Shown here piece by piece: positions 45,106 through 54,811 of a stretch of 64,000 nt of DNA. Under the pieces are notes generated by a model. It was not told where the DNA came from and did no database searches. It was given only the letters and a program-made list of their open reading frames with translations. The DNA comes from Pectobacterium sp013449375. GTDB lineage: Bacteria; Pseudomonadota; Gammaproteobacteria; Enterobacterales; Enterobacteriaceae. Both the position numbers and the translations under genes were made by a program. The stretch lies in assembly GCF_048593165.1 (NCBI RefSeq), contig NZ_CP184271.1. One strand, written 5' to 3'. Numbering within the stretch: the first letter of the stretch is position 1; the number at the start of each line of letters is the position of its first letter.

Positions 45106-47088
45106 TTACTCTTCATCTTCCAAATAAGTATAGCCATACAGCCCGCTTTCAAACTCTTCCAAGAACTGCGCCTGAAGTTCAGCATCCAGATCGGTTTCTT
45201 TCACCTGATCACGGAAACGAGTCATCAGCACTTCAGGGTCAAGCTGCACATATTCCAGCATGTCAGCAACTGTATTCCCTTCGTCAGATTCTTCAATCTC
45301 AACGGTTCCGTCCTGGAAGACAAATACGTCAACGGTCGATGTATCACCAAATAGGTTATGCATGTTCCCCAGAATTTCCTGATAGGCGCCAACCATAAAG
45401 AAGCCCAGCAGCGGAGGGTTTTCTGGATCGTAAGGCGGCATTGGCATCGTAGTCGCAATACCATCGCCATCGACATAATGATCGATCGTGCCATCAGAAT
45501 CACAGGTGATGTCCAGCAGCACAGCACGACGCTCAGGCGGTTTATCCAGCCCTTCCAGCGGCAGTACAGGGAACAGCTGATCGATACCCCATGCGTCCGG
45601 CATGGACTGGAACAGCGAGAAGTTGACATACAGCTTGTCAGCCATGCGTTCCTGTAATTCATCAATCACTGGCCGGTGCGCGCGGTTGCTCGGATCCAAC
45701 TGCTCCTGAATCATCTGGCAGATGCTCAGATAAAGCTGCTCCGCTTTGGCACGCTGTGTCAGATCCAGCATGCCGTGCGTGTACTGGGTATGTACATCGT
45801 GCAAATCCATCTGGCTGTCGTGCAACCACTCACGCAGCGAACGGCGTTTTCCTGGCTGCTTGATTTCCTTCCAGGTCGACCACAGGCTCTCCAGCGCGCG
45901 CGGCGCATCTTCTTCCGGTTCGGTTGGTTCACTGAACTCGTTGCGTTCCACCCCGATGATATTGGAAACCAACACGGTATGGTGCGCGGTTACCGCACGG
46001 CCGGATTCGGTGATCACCGTCGGGTGGGGTAATCCGTGTTCGTTACAAGCATCGCCGATACCCCAAATCACGTTGTTGGCGTACTCGTTCAGGCCATAGT
46101 TCACTGAACAATCGGACTGAGAGCGCGTGCCTTCATAGTCCACACCCAAACCGCCACCGACGTCAAAACACTGGATATTCACACCCAGCTTATGCAATTC
46201 AACATAAAAACGCGCGGATTCACGCACGCCCGTCGCAATATCACGGATATTTGCCAGTTGCGAACCCAAATGGAAATGCAGCAGTTGCAGGCTATCCAAC
46301 CGCCCCGCTTCACGCAGCATCTCAACCAGTTGCAGCACCTGAATCGCCGCCAAGCCAAACTTGGATTTCTCGCCACCGCTGGATTGCCACTTTCCCGATC
46401 CCTGAGAAGCCAGACGCGCGCGGACGCCAAGGCGCGGCACCACATTCAAGCGCTCGGCTTCTTCCAGCACCAGACGGATTTCAGACATCTTCTCGATGAC
46501 CAGATACACCTTGTGGCCCAGCTTTTCGCCGATCAGTGCCAGACGGATGTATTCACGGTCTTTATAGCCGTTACACACAATCACCGTGCGCGTCATGCCG
46601 GCATGACCCAGAACGGCCATCAACTCCGCTTTTGAACCGGCCTCTAGACCCAACGGTTCACCGGAATTCGCCAGTGACTCAATCACACGACGATGCTGGT
46701 TAACCTTGATGGGGTAAACCAGAAAATAGCCACCTTCATAGCCAAACGATTCACGAGCTTGTTTAAACGCCGCATTAATAGAACGCAGACGATGTTGAAG
46801 AATTTGCGGGAAGCAGAACAGCGCAGGCAGACGTTGATGATGGTCTTTCTGCATATCTTTGACCAATCTGGCCAGATCGACGCGAGCTTCTGGTACGTCA
46901 GGATCTGGGCACACGCTAATGTGGCCAAGTTCATTGACGTCATAGTAATTATTGCCCCACCAGGCAATATTGTAGGTACGAAGCATTTCGCTGGCATTAC
47001 GGTCATTCATGGCAACCTCCTGCATTGAGCGCAAATTTTCATGTTTACCCGTCGCTGACGAGCCGTGATGAATCATGTCGTCAGACAT
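45106..47088 (-). CDS. speA: Biosynthetic arginine decarboxylase
   Basis: PLP-dependent decarboxylation of arginine to agmatine, the first step of the alternative putrescine route. The 660-aa protein (E. coli 658) has an alanine-racemase-like barrel with the PLP lysine K128 in YPIKVNQ. It also has the arginine-decarboxylase signatures LLHFHLGSQ and CFDVGGGLGVDYEG. The ATG is preceded by AGAGG. An upstream open frame overlaps the start by 8 bp. In E. coli agmatinase speB follows; here it is absent from this strand. Confidence 0.97.
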   Translation of the reverse strand: MSDDMIHHGSSATGKHENLRSMQEVAMNDRNASEMLRTYNIAWWGNNYYDVNELGHISVCPDPDVPEARVDLARLVKDMQKDHHQRLPALFCFPQILQHRLRSINAAFKQARESFGYEGGYFLVYPIKVNQHRRVIESLANSGEPLGLEAGSKAELMAVLGHAGMTRTVIVCNGYKDREYIRLALIGEKLGHKVYLVIEKMSEIRLVLEEAERLNVVPRLGVRARLASQGSGKWQSSGGEKSKFGLAAIQVLQLVEMLREAGRLDSLQLLHFHLGSQLANIRDIATGVRESARFYVELHKLGVNIQCFDVGGGLGVDYEGTRSQSDCSVNYGLNEYANNVIWGIGDACNEHGLPHPTVITESGRAVTAHHTVLVSNIIGVERNEFSEPTEPEEDAPRALESLWSTWKEIKQPGKRRSLREWLHDSQMDLHDVHTQYTHGMLDLTQRAKAEQLYLSICQMIQEQLDPSNRAHRPVIDELQERMADKLYVNFSLFQSMPDAWGIDQLFPVLPLEGLDKPPERRAVLLDITCDSDGTIDHYVDGDGIATTMPMPPYDPENPPLLGFFMVGAYQEILGNMHNLFGDTSTVDVFVFQDGTVEIEESDEGNTVADMLEYVQLDPEVLMTRFRDQVKETDLDAELQAQFLEEFESGLYGYTYLEDEE

Positions 47089-47389
47089 AACGAACCTCTT
47101 CTTTTTCTAGACTGCTGATCACATCAGTACCTGAATAAACCGCCCACATGAGCATACCTGCAACATGCGGCGTCGACAGTGAAAAAACCGGCGTAGTACA
47201 GTATGCCGTCACTTTATTACTCTTATTAGTGTAAAACACGTTGTCAGGCTCCGTGTTACGGGTCGATAAAACTCGTTGTGAAAACCACCGGGCGAACGTG
47301 ACCAGAAAGGCGTTAAACGCTTCTGGCAGAAAGAATAACAGGCGGATTAACCAGCCCTGGAGTCCTGTGTCGAATTTAAAGACAGGCAA
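47081..47389 (-). other. Possible upstream open frame overlapping the speA start
   Basis: A frame of up to 102 codons ends TAT-GTC-TGA, so its stop codon overlaps the speA ATG by 8 bp. Internal starts (GTG, or ATG-CTC-ATG) would give about 45- or 25-residue peptides. It has no family resemblance that I recognise, and only a weak ribosome-binding site. It may be chance or a translationally coupled leader. Confidence 0.25.
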
Positions 47390-47797
47390 CGTCGAGAAAC
47401 GGAAAAGAAGGGTTGAGTCGCGGACGCAGTAGCGTCAAAAGGGACATATTGCGAACGCAATATACTCAGTAAACAACGGATCATTAATCCAACCACCTCC
47501 ACGTGCGCCGCAGGCTATGCGGTCAGCTATCAATAATAAATTCAAGATGTCGCGGATTACATCACCGCTCGCCGTTTATACCTACATGCTACTGGAAAAG
47601 CAAAATGAAAATTGTCGCCAATCATCTCTTGTAAAGGAAAAAACAGCCTATGATGAAAGGATGATGGCGTGCTAAGACAAAAAACTACTGGCACTGAGAC
47701 TAAAAGGTGACCTAGAATAGCCATCCAGATGTTAATCCGTCTATACTGATTAACTGATACACTGCTTAACGGCTTTGATTTGAAGGTAAAGATACCC
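47390..47797. other. speA-metK divergent control region
   Basis: About 400 bp without a convincing gene. E. coli has small yqg genes annotated around here; none was recognised. It contains the metK promoter region and the candidate met boxes. Confidence 0.4.
47727..47742. promoter_or_regulatory. Candidate MetJ operator (two met boxes) of metK
   Basis: Two adjacent 8-mers, AGATGTTA and ATCCGTCT, match the met-box consensus AGACGTCT at 5 and 6 positions. They lie 56 bp before the metK ATG. MetJ repression of metK is established in E. coli; the match here is moderate. Confidence 0.4.
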
Positions 47798-48949
47798 ATG
47801 GCTAAACACCTTTTTACGTCCGAGTCAGTCTCTGAAGGACATCCCGATAAAATTGCTGACCAGATTTCTGATGCGGTTCTCGACGCCATTCTGGAGCAAG
47901 ACCCAAAAGCGCGTGTCGCTTGTGAGACTTATGTAAAGACCGGCATGGTGTTAGTCGGTGGTGAAATTACTACCAGTGCCTGGGTCGACATCGAAGAAAT
48001 TACCCGTCGTACCGTGCGTAATATCGGTTATGTCAATTCTGAAATGGGCTTTGATGCCAATTCTTGTGCCGTACTGAGCGCGATTGGTAAGCAGTCTCCC
48101 GACATCAACCAAGGCGTTGACCGCAGCGATCCGCTGGAACAAGGTGCAGGCGATCAAGGATTAATGTTCGGCTACGCGACTAACGAAACCGACGTACTGA
48201 TGCCCGCTCCCGTGACTTACGCACACCGTCTAGTTCAGCGTCAGTCAGAAGTGCGTAAAAACGGTTCACTGCCGTGGCTGCGTCCGGATGCGAAAAGTCA
48301 GGTTACGTTCCTGTACGACGATGGCAAGATTGCCGGCATTGACGCCGTGGTACTGTCTACCCAGCATTCTGAAGATATCAGCCAAAAAGATCTGCATGAA
48401 GCGGTGATGGAAGAGATCATCAAACCGGTTCTGCCTGCCGAGTGGCTGTCTGCCAATACCAAATATTTCATCAACCCAACCGGACGCTTTGTTATCGGCG
48501 GCCCAATGGGTGACTGCGGCCTGACCGGTCGTAAAATCATCGTTGATACCTACGGCGGCGCGGCGCGTCACGGCGGCGGTGCATTCTCCGGTAAAGATCC
48601 GTCTAAAGTAGACCGTTCTGCAGCCTATGCCGCACGCTATGTTGCCAAGAATATTGTTGCGGCTGGCTTGGCCGATCGCTGCGAAATTCAGGTGTCCTAC
48701 GCTATCGGCGTGGCAGAACCCACCTCTATCATGATCGAAACTTTCGGCACAGAGAAAGTGTCTACCGAGCAACTGACGCGGCTGGTGCGCGAATTCTTCG
48801 ATCTGCGTCCTTATGGCTTAATCCAGATGCTGGATCTGCTGCACCCGATTTATCAGGAAACCGCAGCCTATGGCCACTTTGGCCGCGAACATTTCCCATG
48901 GGAAAAAACGGACAAAGCCGCAGAGCTGCGCGAAGCTGCGGGTCTGTAA
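47798..48949 (+). CDS. metK: S-adenosylmethionine synthetase
   Basis: Makes SAM from ATP and methionine; essential. The 383-aa protein shows the ATP site GHPDKIAD, the conserved GAGDQGLMFGYA, and the glycine-rich phosphate loop GGGAFSGKDPSKVDRS. I chose the ATG at 47798 (MAKHLFTSE) since the family starts there; the longer frame adds six codons. SAM made here is the donor for the neighbouring rsmE methyltransferase and for polyamine synthesis, which also uses SpeA products. Confidence 0.98.
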   Translation: MAKHLFTSESVSEGHPDKIADQISDAVLDAILEQDPKARVACETYVKTGMVLVGGEITTSAWVDIEEITRRTVRNIGYVNSEMGFDANSCAVLSAIGKQSPDINQGVDRSDPLEQGAGDQGLMFGYATNETDVLMPAPVTYAHRLVQRQSEVRKNGSLPWLRPDAKSQVTFLYDDGKIAGIDAVVLSTQHSEDISQKDLHEAVMEEIIKPVLPAEWLSANTKYFINPTGRFVIGGPMGDCGLTGRKIIVDTYGGAARHGGGAFSGKDPSKVDRSAAYAARYVAKNIVAAGLADRCEIQVSYAIGVAEPTSIMIETFGTEKVSTEQLTRLVREFFDLRPYGLIQMLDLLHPIYQETAAYGHFGREHFPWEKTDKAAELREAAGL

Positions 48950-48970
48950 CCCGGCGATGCAATAAAGACC

Positions 48971-49000
48971 AAACGGCGAATGCGAGTTCGCCGTTTTTCG
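48971..49000 (+). terminator. Terminator after metK
   Basis: The stem AACGGCGAA/TTCGCCGTT has a 6-nt loop and is followed by TTTTTCGTTTT. Confidence 0.9.
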
Positions 49001-49073
49001 TTTTAGTGTCCTTCGCATTCCCCTCCGCCCCACCTATTGCGTCTCCCTACGACTCGCTTTATCCTCACGGAAT

Positions 49074-49586
49074 ATGAATACTCCCCGAATTCCCATTGCC
49101 AGCCATCAGGCTGTGATGCGCTGTCTGCGTGATAAATTGCAGCAGGCTAACCTCACTTTGCAAACGGACTACACCGAGCCTACAGTAAATTACCAGCAAC
49201 GTGGCGCTACAGCAGGAACAGCCTGGCTGCAACATTGGGAAATTAGGCTGAATCCCGTCTTATTGCAGGAAAATCAGCAGGCTTTTATCGATGAGGTCGT
49301 TCCTCATGAACTGGCTCATCTGCTGGTCTACGCGCGCTTTGGCCGCGTCGCGCCGCATGGTAAAGAATGGCGCTGGATGATGGAAAGCGTCCTGCATGTT
49401 CCGGCAAAACGCACGCATCGGTTTGCAGTACAGTCCGTGCAGGGGAAAACCTTCACTTACCTGTGCGATTGCCAACGGCATGAACTGACAATCCGCCGGC
49501 ACAATCGGGTGCTGCGCGGCGAAACAGAATATCGCTGCCGTCGTTGCGGGAAAACCTTACGTCATGATGTAAAAAGTTCTATTTAA
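49074..49586 (+). CDS. sprT: SprT family zinc-binding protein
   Basis: Cytoplasmic SprT-like metalloprotease-fold protein; the physiological role in bacteria is unclear. The 170-aa protein has the zinc motif HELAHLL in its middle. A C-terminal zinc ribbon has two cysteine pairs: CDCQ before HELTIRRHNRV, then CRRCGK. It lies between metK and endA, as in E. coli apart from galP, which is absent. Confidence 0.94.
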   Translation: MNTPRIPIASHQAVMRCLRDKLQQANLTLQTDYTEPTVNYQQRGATAGTAWLQHWEIRLNPVLLQENQQAFIDEVVPHELAHLLVYARFGRVAPHGKEWRWMMESVLHVPAKRTHRFAVQSVQGKTFTYLCDCQRHELTIRRHNRVLRGETEYRCRRCGKTLRHDVKSSI

Positions 49587-49682
49587 AAGGGAATTTCCAG
49601 TTTTAAAAACTGCTTTTGCATTTGCCTGCCGACGAGACATCCGGTAGTCTGCCAACTTTACAGCCTGTGGATTATTTGGAAT

Positions 49683-50381
49683 ATGCTACGCAAAATTCTC
49701 GCTATCTCCGCCGTTGGCGCGGGCCTATTTTCGGCTGCCGTGTTAGGTCAGAACATCAATAATTTTTCGCAGGCAAAAGCCGCCGCCGTTGACATTAACC
49801 GGGATGCGCCGGGTTCGTTCTACTGCGGCTGCAAAATTACGTGGCAAGGTAAGAAAGGCACCCCCGATCTTGAATCCTGCGGCTATCAGGTCAGAAAAAA
49901 TGAACAGCGTACCAGCCGTATCGAATGGGAACACGTTGTGCCTGCCTGGCAGTTCGGCCACCAGCGTCAGTGCTGGCAGGATGGCGGCAGAAAGAACTGT
50001 AGCAGCGACCCCGTCTACCGTGAGATGGAAACCGATTTGCACAACCTGCAACCGGCTATCGGCGAGGTCAACGGCGATCGCGGCAATGCCATGTATGGGC
50101 AGTGGAACGGGGGGGAATCCCAGTACGGTCAATGCGAGATGAAGATCGATTTTAAAAACAATCTGGCTGAGCCGCCTGCTCGCGCCCGTGGCCAGATCGC
50201 CCGTACCTATTTCTACATGCGCGACCGCTATCAGTTACGTTTGTCCAGTCAGCAAACTCAGCTGTTCGAGGCCTGGGATAAGCAATATCCGGTCACGCAG
50301 TGGGAATGTACCCGCAATCAGCGCATCGCCGCAAAACAGGGAAACCCGAATCCCTACGTTCAACAAGCTTGCCAGCGCTAG
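49683..50381 (+). CDS. endA: DNA-specific endonuclease I
   Basis: Periplasmic non-specific double-strand endonuclease of the His-Me finger group. The 232-aa precursor has a signal peptide of roughly 20-34 residues. The catalytic motif is IEWEHVVPAWQFG, with the metal-binding NLQPAIGEVNGDRGN. Eight cysteines, among them FYCGCKI and RKNC, fit the known disulfide-dependent activation. Confidence 0.95.
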   Translation: MLRKILAISAVGAGLFSAAVLGQNINNFSQAKAAAVDINRDAPGSFYCGCKITWQGKKGTPDLESCGYQVRKNEQRTSRIEWEHVVPAWQFGHQRQCWQDGGRKNCSSDPVYREMETDLHNLQPAIGEVNGDRGNAMYGQWNGGESQYGQCEMKIDFKNNLAEPPARARGQIARTYFYMRDRYQLRLSSQQTQLFEAWDKQYPVTQWECTRNQRIAAKQGNPNPYVQQACQR

Positions 50382-50472
50382 TTCGTCTACCTACTATAGC
50401 GAATCTGTTTCCAGCAAAACCGCCGTCAGATGACGGTGGTTCAAACCGTTGATAAACCTATTTACGGAACGA

Positions 50473-50690
50473 GAACGGTGGTAATGGGATAGAAGAGTAA
50501 AGCGTTTGCGCCATGGACAAAAACGTCAGGAACGTTTTTGAACGTCGCTTTCGACGGCCCTAAAAGGGTGAATCTCAGGGATGAGATTCATATCCGCGCA
50601 ATCCGAGCTTACAGGGAGGTACTTGCAGCGTCTTTACGATCTACCCATTATCACCGCTCAGCGTACTTTGTCCGCAAACTCGGCCACTAT
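50473..50690. repeat. Dispersed repeat, copy B (full length)
   Basis: About 215 bp related to 3343-3500. It includes the 75-bp middle part missing from copy A, with the inverted repeat GAATCTCAGGGATGAGATTC. It fills most of the endA-rsmE gap. No open frame of note. It is probably an intergenic repeat family of this genome. Confidence 0.75.
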
Positions 50691-50762
50691 TAAATGACGG
50701 TGGTTTTACCTATTTCTGGCGTTCTTGTGCCGATTAATTTCATTAAAAGGTCTTAATTCAGT

Positions 50763-51497
50763 ATGCGAGTACCACGCATTTTTCATCCCGAGACGCTCCC
50801 CCTACAAGGCGGTGAAGTCGAACTGAGTGACGATGCCGCCAATCACGTTGGTCGCGTGTTACGCATGAATACGGGCCAAGCATTGCAGCTGTTTGATGGC
50901 AGCAATCATGTCTTTGATGCGGAAATCATTGCGGCAGGCAAAAAGAGTGTGCGCGTTCGCTTCACTGCAGGTAAGTTGGAAAATAAAGAATCGCCCCTAC
51001 ATTTACATCTGGGACAGGTGATGTCGCGCGGCGAAAAAATGGAATTTACTATCCAGAAATCCATCGAACTGGGTGTCAATGTGATTACCCCGCTACTTTC
51101 TGAACGTTGTGGCGTAAAGCTGGATGCCGAGCGCCTGGAGAAAAAAATTAGCCAGTGGCAGAAAATTGCAGTTGCCGCCTGTGAACAATCCGGTCGCAAC
51201 AGTGTGCCGCTGGTGCGGCCAGCGATGACGCTGGAAGCCTGGTGTGCGGAACAAGACAACGCGTTGAAATTAAATCTGCACCCACGCGCCACACAAAGCA
51301 TCAACACGCTGCCGCTGCCCGTAGAACGGGTCAGGCTGCTGATCGGCCCAGAAGGCGGGCTCACCGCCGATGAAATTACCATGACCTCAGAACACGGATT
51401 CACTGATATCCTGTTGGGGCCACGCGTCTTGCGCACAGAAACCACTGCACTCACCGCCATTACCGCCTTACAGGTACGTTTCGGCGATTTGGGGTAA
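50763..51497 (+). CDS. rsmE: 16S rRNA m3U1498 methyltransferase RsmE
   Basis: SPOUT-class methyltransferase of 16S rRNA U1498. The 244-aa protein has an N-terminal PUA-like domain and a C-terminal trefoil-knot SAM site with LLIGPEGGLTADE and LGPRVLRTETTALTA. It is 11 bp upstream of gshB; the pair forms a conserved operon. Confidence 0.95.
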   Translation: MRVPRIFHPETLPLQGGEVELSDDAANHVGRVLRMNTGQALQLFDGSNHVFDAEIIAAGKKSVRVRFTAGKLENKESPLHLHLGQVMSRGEKMEFTIQKSIELGVNVITPLLSERCGVKLDAERLEKKISQWQKIAVAACEQSGRNSVPLVRPAMTLEAWCAEQDNALKLNLHPRATQSINTLPLPVERVRLLIGPEGGLTADEITMTSEHGFTDILLGPRVLRTETTALTAITALQVRFGDLG

Positions 51498-51508
51498 AGG
51501 AGAAAAGA

Positions 51509-52468
51509 ATGATCAAACTCGGTATCGTGATGGACCCGATTGACACCATCAATATCAAGAAAGACACCAGCTTTGCCATGCTGCTGGAAGCACAGCGCCG
51601 TGGTTGGGAACTGCATTACATGGAGATGAAAGATCTCTATATGCACGCGGGCGTTGCCCGTGCGACAACGCATCGCCTGAGCGTCCAGTACGATTATGAC
51701 GGTTGGTACGATTTCTCCGGCGAGCAGGACATTGCGCTGGAAGAGCTGGATGTGGTGCTGATGCGTAAAGATCCGCCGTTCGATACGGAATTCATCTACG
51801 CCACCTATATTCTGGAACGCGCGGAAGAGAAAGGCACACTGATCGTCAACAAACCGCAAAGCCTGCGTGATTGCAACGAGAAGTTGTTCACCGCCTGGTT
51901 CCCGCATCTGACCCCCGATACGCTCGTCACACGCCGTGCGGACAAGCTGCGTCAGTTCCATGAAAAACACGGCGACGTCATTCTCAAACCACTGGACGGT
52001 ATGGGCGGCGCGTCTATTTTCCGTTTGAAGCAGGATGACGCCAACGTTTCTGTCATCATCGAAACACTGACCGAACATGCTACCCGCTACTGCATGGCGC
52101 AGAACTATCTGCCTGCGATTAAAGATGGCGACAAACGCGTTCTGGTCGTCGATGGCGAACCCGTACCCTACTGCTTGGCGCGAATCCCGAAAAGCGGTGA
52201 GACACGTGGCAATCTGGCAGCCGGTGGTCGCGGCGAAGCCCGCCCGCTAACCGAAAGCGACTGGAAAATCGCCCGTGATGTCGCACCAACGTTAAAAGCC
52301 AAAGGCCTGATTTTCGTCGGTCTGGACATTATAGGTGACCGCCTGACAGAAATTAACGTCACCAGCCCGACCTGCGTGCGTGAAATCGAAGCGGCCTACC
52401 CCGATGTGTCCATCACCGGTATGCTGATGGACGCGATTGAAAAACGTCTGGCTGCACGTACCCGCTAA
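51509..52468 (+). CDS. gshB: Glutathione synthetase
   Basis: ATP-grasp ligase that adds glycine to gamma-glutamylcysteine. The 319-aa protein has the N-terminal KLGIVMDPI, the ATP-grasp loop KPLDGMGGASIFR and the metal-binding EINVTSPTCVREIE. The start has GGAGAA. A terminator follows the stop codon. Confidence 0.97.
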   Translation: MIKLGIVMDPIDTINIKKDTSFAMLLEAQRRGWELHYMEMKDLYMHAGVARATTHRLSVQYDYDGWYDFSGEQDIALEELDVVLMRKDPPFDTEFIYATYILERAEEKGTLIVNKPQSLRDCNEKLFTAWFPHLTPDTLVTRRADKLRQFHEKHGDVILKPLDGMGGASIFRLKQDDANVSVIIETLTEHATRYCMAQNYLPAIKDGDKRVLVVDGEPVPYCLARIPKSGETRGNLAAGGRGEARPLTESDWKIARDVAPTLKAKGLIFVGLDIIGDRLTEINVTSPTCVREIEAAYPDVSITGMLMDAIEKRLAARTR

Positions 52469-52493
52469 TACCAGAGACATCTGACACACCACC

Positions 52494-52518
52494 CGGCCCG
52501 CGCAACACGGGCCGTTTC
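52494..52518 (+). terminator. Terminator after gshB
   Basis: The stem CGGCCCG/CGGGCCG has a 7-nt loop and is followed by TTTCTCC. It partly separates gshB from yqgE. Confidence 0.7.
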
Positions 52519-52551
52519 TCCAACGCTGACGGATATCGATAAAAATACATA

Positions 52552-53115
52552 ATGAATTTACAGCATCACTTCCTCATTGCTATGCCAGCACTACAGGACT
52601 CTGTATTTAAACGTTCGGTGGTCTATATCTGCGAACATAATGAAGACGGAGCCATGGGGCTGATCATCAATAAACCGATGGATCATTTTTCCGTGGAAAA
52701 TGTGCTGAAAAAGCTAAAAATAGATCCGACACCGCGCGATCCTGCGATCCGATTAGATAAACCCGTCTTCATAGGCGGCCCACTGGCGGACGACCGTGGT
52801 TTTATCTTGCATACGCCCTGTCCCGGCTTTGGTTCTAGCATCAGTATCTCTGAAGACACCATGATCACCACATCAAAAGACGTGCTAGAAACCTTGGGTA
52901 CGCCTAATCAGCCGAAAAATACGCTGGTCGCCTTAGGCTATTCCGCCTGGGAGAACGGTCAGTTGGAAGAAGAACTGCTGGAGAATGCCTGGCTGACCAC
53001 GCCGGCCGATAAAGACATTCTGTTCCACACGCCGATTGCGGAACGCTGGCGGGCGGCGGCTAGAAAGCTGGGCATCGACATTCATAATATCTCCACAGAA
53101 GCGGGACATGCCTGA
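52552..53115 (+). CDS. yqgE: UPF0301 protein YqgE
   Basis: 187-aa conserved protein of unknown function (DUF179). It has the family N-terminus HHFLIAMPALQDSVFKRSVV and the VFIGGPLADDRGF block. It overlaps ruvX by one base (TGATG), a coupling that is conserved in gammaproteobacteria. Confidence 0.93.
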   Translation: MNLQHHFLIAMPALQDSVFKRSVVYICEHNEDGAMGLIINKPMDHFSVENVLKKLKIDPTPRDPAIRLDKPVFIGGPLADDRGFILHTPCPGFGSSISISEDTMITTSKDVLETLGTPNQPKNTLVALGYSAWENGQLEEELLENAWLTTPADKDILFHTPIAERWRAAARKLGIDIHNISTEAGHA

Positions 53116-53534
53116 TGAGTAGCAGAACCATTCTTGCCTTTGATTTTGGGACAAAAAGCATCGGTGTCGCCATCGGTCAGGAGATTACTGGTACGGCGCG
53201 GCCGCTGATCTCATTCAAAGCGCAGGAAGGGATCCCAGACTGGCAAAAAGTGGAGAAACTGCTGTCAGAATGGCAGCCCGACCTGATCGTCGTCGGCTTA
53301 CCACTCAACATGGACGGCACTGAACAACCGCTGACGGCACGGGCGCGGAAATTTGCCAACCGACTGCATGGCCGTTTTGGCGTCGCGATTGCGCTACACG
53401 ATGAACGCTTGAGTACGGTGGAAGCGCGCGCGGATCTCTTCGAACGTGGCGGCTTTAAAGCGCTGGATAAAGGGAGCGTAGATGCAGCTTCTGCGGTGAT
53501 TATTCTGGAAAGCTGGTTCGAGGCACAACACTAA
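53115..53534 (+). CDS. ruvX: Pre-16S rRNA nuclease RuvX (YqgF)
   Basis: RNase-H-fold nuclease implicated in processing the 16S rRNA 5' end. The 139-aa protein shows the first catalytic Asp in AFDFGTKSIGVA, the VVGLPLNMDGTE block, ALHDERLSTVEA and a final D-A-ASAVIILE. Its start overlaps the yqgE stop codon. Confidence 0.94.
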   Translation: MSSRTILAFDFGTKSIGVAIGQEITGTARPLISFKAQEGIPDWQKVEKLLSEWQPDLIVVGLPLNMDGTEQPLTARARKFANRLHGRFGVAIALHDERLSTVEARADLFERGGFKALDKGSVDAASAVIILESWFEAQH

Positions 53535-53557
53535 AAAACGCAGGTTGTGGTGAGCCA

Positions 53558-53586
53558 CAAAAATGGCGTACTGGGCAGCACGCCAT
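53558..53586 (-). terminator. Terminator after fbp
   Basis: On the minus strand the stem ATGGCGT/ACGCCAT is followed by TTTTTGTGG, about 50 bp past the fbp stop codon. Confidence 0.7.
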
Positions 53587-53637
53587 AAACCGTTATCCCG
53601 CGTTGGCAGAGAATCCACCAACACGGGTCAGCGTTAA

Positions 53638-54642
53638 TTAGGCATCGGGGAATTCACGGATGAAACGTTCAACGTCATCAACCATGGATTCCGTTCCCAC
53701 AAAGAACGGTGAGCGCTGGTGCAGCTTCTCTGGCGTGATATCCAGAATACGGTTTTTACCATCGCTGGCTTTACCGCCCGCCTGCTCTGCCAGAAACGCC
53801 ATCGGGTTGCATTCGTACAGCAAACGTAGTTTGCCTTTCGGATAGCTCGCCGTGCTTGGATACAGGTAGATTCCGCCTTTCAGCAGGTTACGGTGGAAAT
53901 CCGCCACCAGTGAGCCAATATAACGCGACGTATAAGGACGCTGCGTCTCTTCATCCTGCTCCTGACAGTATTTAATGTATTTCTTCACGCCGACAGGAAA
54001 CTTGATGTAGTTCCCCTCGTTGATGGAATACATATTCCCTTTTTCCGGGAAGCAAACTTTTTCATGCGAGAGACAGAATACACCAAGCGACGGATCGTAC
54101 GTAAAGGCGTGCACGCCGTGACCCGTGGTGTACACCAGCATGGTGGAAGAACCGTAAACAATGTAACCCGCAGCAACCTGCTGGCTACCCGGCTGTAAAA
54201 AGTCAGCTTCCGTGACGGAGGTTCCCAGCGGCGTAATACGACGATAAATAGAGAAAATCGTACCGACAGAGACGTTCACATCAATATTCGACGAACCGTC
54301 CAGCGGATCCATCAGAACGACATACTTGGCATTTTCCGCCTTATCACCTTCAAAGATAACAATTTCGTCTTCTTCTTCGGAGGCAATACCTGCCACTTCA
54401 CCACGTGCTTTTAATGCCGCTTTCAGTTTTTCATTGGCATACAGATCGAGCTTCATCTGCACTTCGCCCTGAACATTAGAAATGCCGCTGGCACCCAGGA
54501 TATCAACCAGACCTGCTTTATTGATATCACGGTGAATAATCTTGGCACCCAGTTTAATAGCAGACAGCAGCGCGGTCAGCTCACCTGTGGCGTGAGAGAA
54601 ATCGTGCTGTTTTTCGACGATAAATTCGCCTAACGTTTTCAT
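53638..54642 (-). CDS. fbp: Class I fructose-1,6-bisphosphatase
   Basis: Gluconeogenic phosphatase acting opposite to phosphofructokinase. The 334-aa protein has the metal-binding core DPLDGSSNIDVN, the N-terminal SHATGELTALL and SEEEDEIV. I chose the ATG at 54642 (MKTLGEFIVEKQHD), matching E. coli; the longer frame has 26 extra codons. It is divergent from mpl, as in E. coli. Confidence 0.97.
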   Translation of the reverse strand: MKTLGEFIVEKQHDFSHATGELTALLSAIKLGAKIIHRDINKAGLVDILGASGISNVQGEVQMKLDLYANEKLKAALKARGEVAGIASEEEDEIVIFEGDKAENAKYVVLMDPLDGSSNIDVNVSVGTIFSIYRRITPLGTSVTEADFLQPGSQQVAAGYIVYGSSTMLVYTTGHGVHAFTYDPSLGVFCLSHEKVCFPEKGNMYSINEGNYIKFPVGVKKYIKYCQEQDEETQRPYTSRYIGSLVADFHRNLLKGGIYLYPSTASYPKGKLRLLYECNPMAFLAEQAGGKASDGKNRILDITPEKLHQRSPFFVGTESMVDDVERFIREFPDA

Positions 54643-54811
54643 AACACTATTCCAGAATCTACGGATGAAAAGCGGTTTCATTTCTGCACCGCCAACGTTT
54701 GCGCATGCAGTGTAGCCCAAAGAGAAAGTGAGTACCTAGTCAAATCCATTTCTTATGGCGGATTCATCGCGTTAGAATGTGACGCAGACTCACTGTGAAG
54801 ATGGAAAATGT

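Noticed and set aside
50906..52078. 390-codon frame antisense to rsmE and gshB
   Set aside because: It spans two well-supported genes on the opposite strand and has no family resemblance.
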